64,000 nucleotides of DNA, taken from assembly GCA_030867875.1 (NCBI GenBank), contig JAOWCC010001634.1, positions 11,054,778-11,118,777 of the forward strand, read 5' to 3'. Positions 1 to 11,146 of this stretch are shown one piece after another. A program made the position numbers and the translations under genes. The stretch comes from Actinernus sp. WN-2022 (Eukaryota; Cnidaria; Anthozoa; Actiniaria; Actinernidae). A model generated the notes under the pieces. That model searched no databases. It was not told where the DNA came from and saw only the letters and a program-made list of their open reading frames with translations. The number at the start of each line of letters is the position of its first letter. Positions within the stretch are counted from its first letter, which is position 1.

Positions 1-1004
1 AGTCACTAGTCTTTCTAAACTTGTTAATGATGAAAGTTTACTACTACTATGAAAAACTATAAACAATCCACTTTTGTAGATTCTGTAATCAAAAACATGT
101 GCTGTGGACATTACATAAAAACTGTTGTGGACACTACAATTTTGGGACATATTCAAACCAGTTATTCCAGGATTTTATTAACAGGCAGTGATACATACAT
201 ACATACATACATATCTTTAATATAAGTTCCCAGAAGGGCTTTTCAACATATATTTACAAATGAATTAAAATAAGTTAAACTAGGAGAAACTATAAATTTG
301 TTAAAATACTTATCGATAAAATTGCGTAAAAACTATATATGATCTAAAAACTATCTAAGATTAAAAACTATTACATTGGATTCAGTCGTAATAAGAAGCT
401 AATAAGTGATGACATTAGTCTGTACTCAGTGTACAGAACAAAGGTTTCATCACTCTGACACTTTTGATATAAATATTAATTAAATGATGAACTGCTATGC
501 ATGTACAGTACATAACATGTATTCACAAGAGGGTAGAATAAATATAACACAAACATTTAAATCTTACTTATAAAACAAACATTTTCATGTTTCTTTCTTC
601 AATCTCTCTCTTTTTATAGCCTCTTTGTATCTAGTAGTACTCTTAGCATCATCATTTTATTAGTAAGTTCAATTTAGTAATTTGAAGTTTATTTACGAAG
701 TTATTACATTTGAAAGTATTCTTAGTAATTTTTAGTATTGTAAATAGATATACAGTTATATTATTCGTAGTAGTAGACACACAACCCCATAAGCCTTGTG
801 CTTTAATCATAATCGTGTTTAAATAAAGGCAATCTATATATCTAGTCAGTGGTATTTTACATGTGAGCAAGCTCAGAAGCTATATTGGGCATGCTCAGTA
901 AGTTTTAAAGACTGCTGTGCAGTTATGAAATTCCTTCTATTTCTGTAAATCATACACACTTGGTTGTTGAGCTAAAGAAAGACAAATCAAATTATCATGT
1001 CTAA
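1..1004. other. Non-coding flank with a short ATAC microsatellite
   Basis: No supportable gene is seen. A (CATA)n microsatellite lies near 192-212. The phrase TGTGGACATTAC near 101-115 recurs, partly inverted, at about 2794-2976 on the far side of the transposase relic. This may mark element ends, but no clean terminal repeat could be drawn. Confidence 0.5.
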
Positions 1005-2797
1005 AACTTAAGCACAGAAAGGTACAGGATTTTTAAAAACAAGTTAAAAGAAGATTACAAAAGGTATAATATCTTTAAAAGCAAAGACAAAGAAAGAAAG
1101 AGAGCTGAAAGAAGCAAACCAAATATCCAAAGTAATTTAAGTGGCATTGCCTGTAAGAAGAAATTGAACAGAGATTGTGTTAGGAAATTCCGAGCTTTAC
1201 AGAAGGCTAAAGCAGCTGCAGTCCCTGGCAAGCAAGAACAACCTGATGCAGACAATGTTGAGAAAGCTTACTGCACACCCCAAGCATTAGGAAAGGCAGT
1301 GGGGAAAGTTAAACCTCACTTGCCCAAATGTCCAAGAAAAAGAAAGGCTGTGATAACAAAATCGGCCTCCTCTACAGGAATTCCACTTACCAAGAGAAAG
1401 AAGATTCCCAATGGAGGAAACAAGCACTTATCACCTGAAGTGGTCAAGAAAGTGCAGTCATTCTATCAGCTTGACTCCATTTCTAGACAGTCTCCTGGAA
1501 GAAAGGACTTTGTTATTTGTCGGCAGAATGGCAAAAAAAAAACATTCACAAAAAAGGTATCTGCTATTCTCTTTGAGAGAGGTATATGTACATGCGCTCT
1601 TTTCCTCAAGGACAACCCAACCATTAACATTGGGTCGAGTAAATTCAGCTCTTTGCAACCAGTAAATGTTCTCCTCTCCTCTGCAATGCCAAGAAATGCT
1701 TGCTGCTGCCTGTATCATGAGAACGTTAAACTGATACATGTATGTGAATGCCTAAGTAAAGAGATCAATGGATTCCCAAGCTACTCTGGTGATTTTGTGA
1801 ACAATTTTGTTTGCAATCCAGATTCTGAAGAATGTATGCTTGGTAAGTGTCCCAGCTGGCTTCAAAAATTTACAGAGGGCACATTTCTGGAAGACTCCTG
1901 TCACTTGGTACAAGTGGGAGCATATTGATGTGTTGGTGCCAGCAAAAACAAGAAAGTCCTCAAAAAGATGACAAACAAAATGAAGATGTGCAAAGAGGGT
2001 ACTATTAGTGATGTTTTGGTATCACTCGAAACAAAACTTCCCTTCTTCTTACAACATGTGTTCATCAAAAGAAAACAGTCCAGCTACTTTGAAGAAGTTC
2101 TTGCTAATCTTAATGAGGAGGAATGTGCAGTACAAGTTGATTTCGCTGAAAATTACAGCTGTGCATATCAAGACGAAATCCAAACAGCTCACTGGAGTCA
2201 AGCCCAAGTTACATTGTTTACAGTGGCTGTTTGGACAAAAGCAAAGGGAGACAGTGATAAAGTATGTGAATCATACGTCATTGTATCTGATGACACAGAA
2301 CATGACAAGAAATCTGTGGCAGCATTCCTGTGGCACATAATCAATGAATGTGTCAAGAAGATACACCCTAGCAAAAGTATGTGTATGCATTCTCAGATGG
2401 GCCAAGTTCCCAGTTTAAAAACAGGCATCTTGTGAACTTCCTACACAAGCTCGAGAAAATAGTACACATCCAGTGGAACTACTTCGCTACCTCCCATGGA
2501 AAAGGGGTGGTTGATGGAATTGGTGGGACAGTCAAGCGGCTTGTTTGGAATGCAGTCATGACCAGAAATGCTCCAGCTGTTCAAGATGCACGGTCATTCT
2601 ATAAAGTGGCTAGCAGTCTTGGAATGTCAGTGACTGTTTCCCTCATTATGAAGAAGGAGATAAATGATATCTTCAATTCATTGTGTCTGGAAAAATGTTT
2701 CTTAGAAGCACCATCACTCCATGGAATCTCACAATTAGAGTCTCACAAAATTAGAGTTAAATTCCCCAACTTTGGTGCAATAGAGAATATGTAATGT
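1005..2797 (+). pseudogene. DDE-like transposase relic, frameshifted
   Basis: Three collinear coding blocks belong to one protein. Block 1 (about 1005-1925) starts with a basic, Arg/Lys-rich segment and continues into a Cys-containing region. It ends at a TGA at 1926. Block 2 (1929-2435) resumes in the same frame and holds VQVDFAENYSC and VIVSDDTEHDKKSV. Block 3 (2381-2794) holds YAFSDGPSSQFKNR and FATSHGKGVVDGIGG. The spaced Asp residues, the Asn/Gln-rich SSQFKNR and the HGKG segment look like an RNase H-fold DDE transposase core. The family resembles uncharacterised multi-copy cnidarian proteins, which is memory-based and has not been searched. Between 1905 and 1965 the best reading slips to another frame (TWYKWEH) and back. 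At 2372-2375 one A appears to be missing from an A-run, which breaks block 2 from block 3. No introns are evident. It is a decaying copy rather than a host gene. The superfamily is unassigned. Confidence 0.65.
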
Positions 2798-3137
2798 CCA
2801 CAACAATATTAAGACTAAAATTCCTGAATAACGAAAAGTTGGCCATGTGAAATTTCTTCACTAAAATAATGCTTTCATCAAACTAAAAAGCACCATCAAC
2901 AACTCTTGAATAGAGTTTTTAGTTTTTGCAGGAATTTAATTGAAATGTCTAAATGTTGTGGACATTACGTAATGTCGTGGTCAATACTGACAAAGTCTTA
3001 CTGATATCAGACAATTCAATGTATAAGCTCTCTAGTGACATAAATTTACCAAGATATGCTGCATTTTAAAATTTACTGTTTTTCAATGTCTCTTGTGGAA
3101 TTGCGCATGTATATATATATTTGTGATTCACATATCC
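2798..3137. other. Flank with TGTGGACATTAC motif and a 16-bp palindrome
   Basis: No gene is seen. The palindrome GACATTACGTAATGTC lies near 2961-2976, inside a second copy of the GTTGTGGACATTAC motif. These may be part of the 3' end of the transposase-bearing element upstream. Confidence 0.35.
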
Positions 3138-3143
3138 TATATA

Positions 3144-4494
3144 CAGTGCTTGTGGTAGGATGCGGAAAAAAAATCAAAATTATGCGGGATTTTTTGGCGA
3201 ATTATGCGGGAAACATCGCAAATTATGCGGGAAATTATGCGGGATGACGTCATACATTTTTTAGCACAAATTCATTTTTTCGTGTTTCACTTCAAAAAAC
3301 CCGCAAGTTGAATAAGAGAGATGGTTAATTGTCTCAAATCCATTTTAACTAGTATCCCTTTGTGTTCAAATCTATGTACTAGAAAGTCTATGTTAAACGT
3401 CAACTGATCCTAAGTATTCGTAAAATTCTTGATGCAGCAAGATTATCAAGCCTAGTTTACTAGCGTTATGGTCATAGGTTTTATTTCAGGTTAGTATGAA
3501 AATGTTATCTACTTTGTAGAAATGTCTTCAAAAGACGTAATTATCATTTCAGTAAGAAAACCAGGAAACAAAAACCAAGCAGGTTTTTGAAATGCTGTTG
3601 TAGTTGTCGCCTTATTGCAGATGCGGAAATCGACACGTTACTTTGACAGACCGCTAACCAATTTAGCGGTAAGGGACTAAGGGAAATAAGGTTTAACTGA
3701 TGGGGGTGCCGTCGCTTTTTGAATCGATTTTTAAATACTGTACAGAATTTAACTGACCCAAAACAAGAATTAATAGTAGCGGTCGTTACTAGAGCTTATG
3801 CAGCATACGCGAAAACGCCGTTCGACGTACCGTATGAGCATAGACTAATAAACGCAAGTTGATATTTCCTTTACATTTATTCTGTCTAGGCCTAGCTATA
3901 GTCTTCGACGATCATGTCCACATAGACAGCTGTCTGCACTAACAGTTTTAGAGCTGAAACATTTATCGCTTCGTGACGTTTCCGTTTAATTTCCTCTGTT
4001 GATTCTCTTACAACAAATTATCCATGTTTTTAAACCATAATTAAACTCGCAAAACGCTATGGAGGAACTTGATCTGAAAAGAATTCACGTTTTCCCGCTG
4101 AAAACGTAAAAACAGAGTTTTTTTCTATTCCAAATTGTGATTCGCCACTTAGGAAACCTTGTCTCTAGATTTTCCACCAATAATGAGACACGTTCTATCG
4201 AAATTTAGACAACAGGCCCCCACGGTTTTCAACATACAACGCCTTGTTATTCCTGTTGTGAATCGTCGTTTCGATTGCTCAATGTTCGACGATTTGGGAA
4301 GGAAATCTACTGTTAACTTCGGATAGATTGGGTAAGAGTCTTTGAGAAATAGCGAAAATAGATACCCGTTTTATGATTTTCTATAAATTTCTCCAAATTA
4401 TGCGGGATTATGCGGGAATTGGCAGATTATGCGGATTATGCGGAGCAAGCCAAATTATGCGGGTCCGCATCCGCGCATAATTCCATAAGCCCTG
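3144..4494. mobile_element. Non-autonomous DNA element, TATATA duplication, 'attatgcggg' arrays
   Basis: The left end CAGTGCTTGTGG and the reverse complement of the right end, CAGGGCTTATGG, form an imperfect inverted repeat. Both sides are flanked by TATATA (3138-3143 and 4495-4500), a 6-bp duplication. Inside each end the word ATTATGCGGG is repeated four or more times (about 3178-3243 left, 4395-4462 right). The core has no long ORF. The CAG ends suggest a hAT-related non-autonomous element, although classical hAT duplications are 8 bp. The flank is itself TA-rich, so the TSD is weaker here than at the sister elements. Confidence 0.7.
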
Positions 4495-4663
4495 TATATA
4501 ACAGTCCAATGAAAGCCCTATTAAAGATTTGAGTATATTTATGTAGTATTGGGTAACTAGCCAATATTGATGCTTGGTGTGGAAATCTGAAAAACAGTTT
4601 GAGTATTCCTTTCCAATGCAAAGATAAACCTTGCATTCCAAACACATGAAAGTTGCCTTTCTG

Positions 4664-6148
4664 CAGGGCCTCTGACAGAGTGCGATTTCACACTATTGGC
4701 TTAAAATCGCACCCAATCGCACTAAATATTGTACTATTTTCGCACAATAATACAAAATTCGCTTTGAAAGTCCCTAAATTTGCGTAATTGTTCTTATTAC
4801 ATAATTGTACAGACACCATTTTCGATTTCAAGTGGATTTGTATGCTTTTGAGAACAATTTACCTTCGTAAACAACGAAACAAGGTCAGCTTTGTTCGTGG
4901 TCCGACTTCCGTATCAAAAACCAGCCAGGCGTTCCATATGTAATATTGCGGGAAGCTGGGCACTAGTTTTCATTCTAACAAGACATGCTATTGCACGTGC
5001 CAATCTAAATTGTCTGTGATGTCACAATACTAATTGAGTTTACAACTTCCAACTTTGAAGAATTCCCACGGGGGTTGAATGGGCTCGCAGTCTTTATGTA
5101 AATCGAGCTTAGTTTCTTCTTTTTTTCAGGCTAAATAGAGGAAGTGTTTTTTTTCTTTGGAAACAAAGACGTTAAGTTTTGGAAGTATCATGCAACACCA
5201 CAAATAAGAAATTTTTGATACAAAACGAGGGTTGATTTCACCCGCTTTATTTCGCAAGAGCTACATACTTGAACATTTTGTATTTACTGTTTGTATTTTA
5301 CAGACATGTCAGCATACGATTACAATCTACTAACTCGGGCGCGATTTGCATGATTTGCGCGATGGAAATAGGGCGCGATTGGCGCGATAGAAAAAGGGCG
5401 CGATTGGCGCGATGGAAAAAGGGCGCGATTGGCGCGAAATGCGTGATTTGCGCGACCGAAGGCAAAAAAGGCACGATGAAAGCTTGGAACGAGTGTTTTT
5501 ATCCGACATTTTTTTTTTCTAACGCTAGTTTTTAACTGATATTTCTTTTGAAGAAAGCATAAAGTACAAGAAAACCACAACGTTTTGTGGCGAATTTCAA
5601 GTGCACTTCACCTAAAAGTACATATGCAAATGTTCTTCTCCGATATTTCTTAAACGATTAAAATTCATTGCGATGTGGAGTAAAAATCGGGTGGAAAATG
5701 ACGAACTTTTTCAGACAGAATTCGAACAAATTCGTTTGTTTTTTCAAATAAAACCATTTTCGAAAGTATTTTGCTCGTTTTTCTGTGCACCTAGACTGAA
5801 GTTTTATTTTCTGAAGTCCTAGGATTATAGGATGTTTAGATTTTGAGAAAAATAATCAAACGTAGCGTTAGAATTTTATGTTACACTTGTGTACACCAAC
5901 TCCGTGCACAAGGCCTTTTCTTCAGTCTTTTCATTTCGTTTCGTGTGATTTTACTATATTACACCCTCTTACTGACATCAGGAAGGCAAAAACGAGTTGT
6001 TTTCTACCCTAATAACGATTTGCAGAGAATATAAACTAGCCTAAAAAAATCGCACTATTTTCCGCACTATTGAGCTTTTTTTCCGCACTATTTGACAAAT
6101 ATTTCCGCACTAATTTCATTTTTTTTTCGCACTCTGTCAGAGGCCCTG
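4664..6148. mobile_element. Non-autonomous DNA element, perfect 22-bp TIR, TTTCTG duplication
   Basis: The left end starts CAGGGCCTCTGACAG and the right end is its exact inverse (CTGTCAGAGGCCCTG). The match runs about 22 bp. A 6-bp duplication TTTCTG sits at 4658-4663 and 6149-6154. Subterminal DNA repeats the word TCGCACTA/CCGCACTATT in both ends. A GC-rich minisatellite occupies the middle (5338-5456). No transposase ORF is seen; the open frames across the minisatellite are low-complexity. Confidence 0.85.
5338..5456. repeat. Minisatellite of GGCGCGATT units
   Basis: About three and a half units of roughly 24 bp (GGCGCGATtGGCGCGATrG plus AAAAAGG), inside the 4664-6148 element. The units are GC-rich in an AT-rich host. 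Confidence 0.8.
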
Positions 6149-6284
6149 TTTCTGTCCTTGAAAGGGCTGTCATTCCCCTTCACCCCTTTGTTTTGCCTCA
6201 TCCACTCCTGCTACTTCTTCAAGCAGACAGACAGACTTCGCGGCATCATTCTTGTTTGTGAATTCAGCAATTTGGCCGTTCATT

Positions 6285-6443
6285 TCATTTCAAGCCTTCG
6301 AAATCAGCTTCTTCATCCTCCTCTTCACTGTTGAATAAAGCTAAAATAGCCTCTTGATCATCCTCTGAAATGTCTTCTTGAAGTCCATCTTCGCTTTCCA
6401 ATTCATCAGAGGGCAATTCAGAACCTTCTTCATTAGAGGACAT
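6285..6443 (-). pseudogene. Short acidic ORF, possible piggyBac-type transposase N-terminus
   Basis: The minus-strand ATG at 6443 opens 52 codons that are very rich in Glu, Asp and Ser (MSSNEEGSELPSDELE at the start, SEEEDEEADFEG near the end), then a TGA at 6285. Acidic leaders of this kind precede the catalytic domain in piggyBac-derived (PGBD-like) transposases. No catalytic domain follows; the next sequence is the end of the 4664-6148 element. It could also be a chance ORF or a first exon. Confidence 0.3.
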
Positions 6444-6727
6444 TTAAAAATGGCGGAGTAAACAAACAAAACACATGCGAAACTAGAACTCGCAAAACTC
6501 GAAAACTTTGACCGAGACCATGCTGTGTTTGGCCACTAGAATTCTGGGAAATCTTTCATAGAAACCAATTTCAATAGCAAAACCACCCTCTAAAGGAAAT
6601 TACCTCGCTTTAATGTATATTTGTCCGCCATGTTTATTTTGGCGGTATTCCGGCACTTAGCATTTTAGGCACTTGAAATTTGAGCTGGAAAACTGCCGCG
6701 TGGTGGTGAAAGGATTAAAAAACTATG

Positions 6728-7214
6728 CAGGGTCTGAAATTGTGCCTTATTTGGTGCCAATGCGACTAAATTTTGAGTGTTGGCAACCAAAGTATCAGAG
6801 TTAGTCACCAGCAAGAACGATAATCATTGGAAAGAAAAACTTGTCTGTCTGGGAACAGATGGAGCCAGTGTTATGATGGAACATCATGGTGGAGTATTTG
6901 GACTGTTATTAAAACAAGACATTCCTAGCCTAATAAGTGTGCACTGTATTGCACACAAACTGGAACTGGTATTACAAGATGCAGTGAAGGCCATTCCTAT
7001 TTTTATGGAGGTTAAGAAACTGCATCAAGGCATTTGGAAGTATTACAAGTACTCATGCAAAGCTCCAAGGGAGCTAAAAAAAATGGCAGAATCTATTGAT
7101 GAAAGAGCTTACAAGTGCACTAAAGCTACTGGTTTCAGATGGGTACCACATATGCATAGAACCCTGGAGGTATTACTCTGCAAACTGAGTTTGTACCCCC
7201 TTATACAATAAAAG
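6728..7214 (+). pseudogene. hAT transposase fragment with its left terminus
   Basis: CAGGGTCTGAAATT at 6728 looks like a hAT terminus. It is followed within 50 bp by an open frame (6777-7211). The translation has CLGTDGASVM, GVFGLL, then ISVHCIAHKLELVLQDA, and later FRWVPHMHRTLEVLL. The GTDGASVM Asp and the HCIAHKLEL signature are typical of the catalytic region of ZNF862/ZMYM-like hAT proteins. The zinc finger, first Asp block and C-terminal dimerisation region are absent. The fragment is therefore an internally deleted or truncated copy. A matching right terminus was not found. Confidence 0.7.
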
Positions 7215-8587
7215 TCTAACATTAATGGAACAAACAATGTTGGCCCAAGTTGTACATGTACAACAATGTTCAACGGTTTAGCCCTAGCTTTAACAGTTAA
7301 CCATAACCACAATACCATCCACAACTACCATATTTTATCACGTATAAGCCACACCTTTTTTGACTTTCAGATTTTGAAAGTAACAAAAAATTGCCACAAA
7401 GTTGGGGGTGACGCTTACATGTATATGCGAGTGTTTTCAGAAAACTTTCTTTGCAATGACCGTAAACAAAGCCATATGAACAATAGAAATGGCACATTCA
7501 ATTTACACAGTGTCAGCAAGCTTTCTACTCAAACTCCTCTCCTTCGCTTTCCAAAGAAAACTAGCTGTCCAGTTGCCTGTCATCTTCTCTGCTAACTCCT
7601 CGATTGGTTCCTAGTGTTGGTAACCCTTTCCCTCCTGTGCCGCCCGTAACCGCCCAATATGAAGCATGTACCTGGAGAAAATTATTGCATCAAACCTAGA
7701 CATGCTGGAAATACGTTGTGATATTATTTCAAGGAATGAATGACTTCAAAGTCAGAGCTATAACAGGGATCGCTCGACTCTCCCACTTTGGAGAAAAATG
7801 CATTTGTTTTGGACATCGTTGTTCGTTTCTTCGATTTTCGCGAATTTTGAGGAGCTGAAAATCGGCTCAAAAAAACCTTCCCATTCGCACTTGAAATCAA
7901 AAACAAATCACCACTCAGTCGTTACAGTACCTTGTTTAACCTTTCCAACCAGCAGGTTTGTTTGCACAAAACGCACCAAACGACTGTGAACCACGCCGAT
8001 GTTTACACTGCATTTCACTCGACCACATTTACCTGCTCCCACCTCCAATTGCATGCTGGGTAATAGACAAAAAATTCACAAGGAGTACCCCCCTCTGGAA
8101 CGTCTTTTACCCCTACAACCAAGAGCGGTGATTTGGACTCAAGCCATTGCTTTAAAGTGACAAAAACACATCCTAATAGGTTGAGCAGGGGTAAGACTGC
8201 CATCTGCAGGATTCCAAGGATTTCATTGAAGATTTTTTTCCTGTGTCTGAAAGCACAAACACAACGGAAAAACCCTGTGAAATCCCCTCACAAAGCCTAC
8301 TAGAAGCAAACCAAGTGCTTTTCAGCCATCCTCAGACTTAATGATGTCTTCAAGCTCTCTGACAGTGGCATATTTATCCAAAATTAGAGCTCATTTCATT
8401 AGAAATCCTACCGAAGCAGCCATACCTACCGTCAACGAGTGAACAGAATTCTCCCAAATGGCATTGTGGGAAAAGTTTGAGCCCTCGGCTTAAAAAGTCA
8501 GCAGTATTTAACTGACCCGGGCTAGCCAAACTTGAACGAGGGGGGAGGGTTGAGTTAGCACTCAGGATTTCACCAACTGAGCCAAAC

Positions 8588-8836
8588 ATGTCCAGTAGGT
8601 CTTGGAAGCCATCAAATTTTCAAATAAAGTATAATTCTCATCGAGTTCATGTTCAACTTTGGAGCTCACGCTCGATCGGATGATCGAGAAAACTCTCGCC
8701 ACAGGCCTCCTTGAAAATCCAAGATGGCGGACCACGGCCTCAGACACGTGCTCATGCAGTTTTGCCAGAAAATCTTACTTTCTTGTGCGCTTAAAGGAAT
8801 GAAGTTCTTTAAATAATTTATGTTGTTGGTTAACCC
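8588..8836. repeat. Direct repeat unit 1 inside element A
   Basis: Starts near GTCTTGGAAGCC and ends near TTGTTGGTTAA. It is about 90% alike by eye to 9234-9473. Both units contain CCAAGATGGC and CAGACACGTGCTCAT. Confidence 0.8.
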
Positions 8837-9233
8837 TCTCAGCCCAAAACACGACATTTGTTGTGTTTTACTGGTTAATTGCTTTCAGGATTTCAGTCTG
8901 GCTAAGTTGAAGGAGCAAGGCCCTGAGATTGACACACAACATAATGTATAGACAAATGATCCTACTGAACTGCATTTAGGCATATTAAAATTGAATCATT
9001 TCATCTAAATACTCCTTTCTTTGCAGAAGTTAACTACAGTTTACATTATTTCATTTCAGAAAAAGTAGCTAAAATGGCACTTAGAAAAAAAAATTCTCCT
9101 CAGATTCTAAAATTTTTCACAAAATTGCATATTTCACATAAAATTTAGAGTTTCATGTTTGCACTAACCTCACTTTCTGTCTCCCAACACCTAAACTTGC
9201 CCAGAACCAAGCCATTCTGTCCACAAGGCCTTA

Positions 9234-9473
9234 ATTGGTCTTGGAAGCCTTCAAATTTTCAAATAAAGTATAATTCTCATCGAGTTCATGTTCAACTTTG
9301 TAGCTCGATTGCGCTCGATCAGACGTTTGAGTAAACTCTCGCCCCAGGCCTCCTTGAAAATCCAAGATGGCAGACCACGGACTCAGACACGTGCTCATAT
9401 AGTTTCGCCAGAAAATCTTACTTTCTTGTGCACTAAAAGGAATGAAGTTCCTTAAATATGTTGTTGGTTAATA
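9234..9473. repeat. Direct repeat unit 2 inside element A
   Basis: Second copy of the 8588-8836 unit, in the same orientation, about 400 bp downstream of it. It differs by small deletions and substitutions such as TTTGAGTAAACTC for GATCGAGAAAACTC. Confidence 0.8.
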
Positions 9474-9781
9474 GGGGAACAAAAGCAGAAGAATTCTGAA
9501 GTGATTTAAAGACAGCAGGTTTAAATATACACAAGAAACGACAAGGAAAGTTGTAACCAATTCGTTGTTGTGATATGACGATCTCTTATGAAGAAGTTTT
9601 GCTTCAATTACGGGCATTTATGAACTCGAACACAAGACTACTCTTACTGAATTTTGTGGTGCGGCTTATACACAAGGTTTTTCCTTAAACCTTTCGGGGG
9701 AAACAAGCTTCTGTTTATTAGGCTGAAGTTAGGGGTGCGGCTTATACGTGAGGTGCAGCTTGTACGTGATAAAATACGGTA

Positions 9782-10355
9782 AGACTTAGATAGAGTAAAC
9801 GCTACCTAGATTAACCATGAGGGCTACACAAATATTCGAGCGATGACTTGATCAACTGTGATTTAGTGACTCGAAAGGCATTGATCTGTTTGAAACCTTT
9901 CTTATTGGCTCAAGAACATGTCTTGATATATCACTGAGAACATACACGTACATTGTATCTGGAGGATGGAATCGTTTTCTTGGACAGGGAAAACACTTTC
10001 AATCCAATATTTTATGCCATGAGGTGAATGAAATTTGACCTCATGCATCAAATTGGTGAATTTATAGAGTTTTTATATCTAAAAAGATTATTTTACTTGT
10101 TAGTAGGTGACTTGTATATTTTTATAATATGCAAATTACTGTTGGCCTTTGTTTACAACTAGAAATCACTTAAATTTGACAAATTTATTGTGATATGAGA
10201 GTAAAGTAAAAGAGTGCAATGTTGTTTTCCTATTTTGATGCATATTATTTTATTTGTTTATTCTATTATTTTCCAAATTTTCTTTATTATGACATTTTTG
10301 GGCAGTACTATATGCATGTGACCATAAATATAATTATAATAATCATTAATAATTC
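9782..10355. other. AT-rich sequence, no gene seen
   Basis: No coding signal, RNA gene or repeat structure could be supported between element A and the 17-bp direct repeat. Confidence 0.5.
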
Positions 10356-11093
10356 ATAAGGGTACTAGCCAATCCAGACCCAGCATTCGGGTCATGTGGA
10401 TACACTGTAAACCCTATACTAAATTCTAGTTAGCCTATTAGCCTTAAAGTTAGGTTGGCTCCCTACTTTAGAGATCCCAATTCAACCTTCACGTTTTTCA
10501 AGCCATGCATAATCCTTCGTGGCCTGAATATTTACCTTTAAAAAGGCATGAACCAGCAAGGTGTTTATGTTTTTGTATCGCTCCTCTGATAACTATTCCC
10601 CTAATTAAGGGAACTTTCCAAGACTTTTTAATGAACAGGGCAAAAGAGAGAATTTCTCTGTGCTAGTTAATGGGCCATAGTTTAATGTATATAATGGTTG
10701 ACAGTTAATGTAATTAATAGTTAACATAGTTCATATAATTGTTGAGTTTTATGTCCATGTAGTTGATGTAAATAGTGTAGCAACTTACTTCATTTCTATT
10801 ATAATTGCCATTAGTTTTTTTTTTTATTTCACGGATGTATAGCTACTCTGTAGATAGGCTGTGAATAAACCATTATTATTATTAGTAATAGTAGTAGTAT
10901 TCTGTATACTAATAAGCTCTATTTGCATTTGACGAAGGAGAACGCATCCTAATCTTGCGTTGGTCTCCCTGTGGTCACGTTGGTTCACGTTAGACCACAA
11001 GCGGGAAGCTGTCGAGATGCACGAATCTTGTGTCGACTTTTGTCTCGTTTTCATGCACGCAAAGTTGGCAATGTTTATAAGGGTACTAGCCAA
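10356..11093. repeat. Segment bounded by an exact 17-bp direct repeat; contains a retroelement-like 3' tail
   Basis: ATAAGGGTACTAGCCAA occurs at 10356-10372 and again at 11077-11093, as an exact copy. The enclosed ~704 bp contain an unrelated stretch ending in AATAAACC followed by (ATT)n/(AGT)n at about 10866-10905, as at the 3' end of a non-LTR element. The tail does not abut the right repeat. A simple target-site duplication is therefore not proven; a 3' transduction or a local duplication would also fit. Confidence 0.5.
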
Positions 11094-11146
11094 AGCGGCT
11101 CGCCATTGTATATCCGATACAACATTGCCACTCATTGTAAATAGTA

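Larger units (their letters stand above)
7328..9779. mobile_element. TA-flanked DNA element, copy A
   Basis: It starts CCATATTTTATCACGTATAA and ends TACGTGATAAAATACGG, with TA on both outer sides (7326-7327 and 9780-9781). This points to a Tc1/mariner-type TA-targeting element. The left ~600 bp match copy B at 11147-12731 closely. The right end carries a different subterminal segment, so copy A may be a composite. It contains no transposase ORF; short ORFs here are chance frames. A 240-bp internal direct duplication is listed separately. The sequence AATATGAAGCATGTACC near 7660 is the empty-site equivalent of the MITE nested in copy B. Confidence 0.75.

Noticed and set aside
5320..5580. ORFs with RANRALFPSRQSRPF-like repeats
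   Set aside because: Translation of the GGCGCGATT minisatellite, not a repeat protein.
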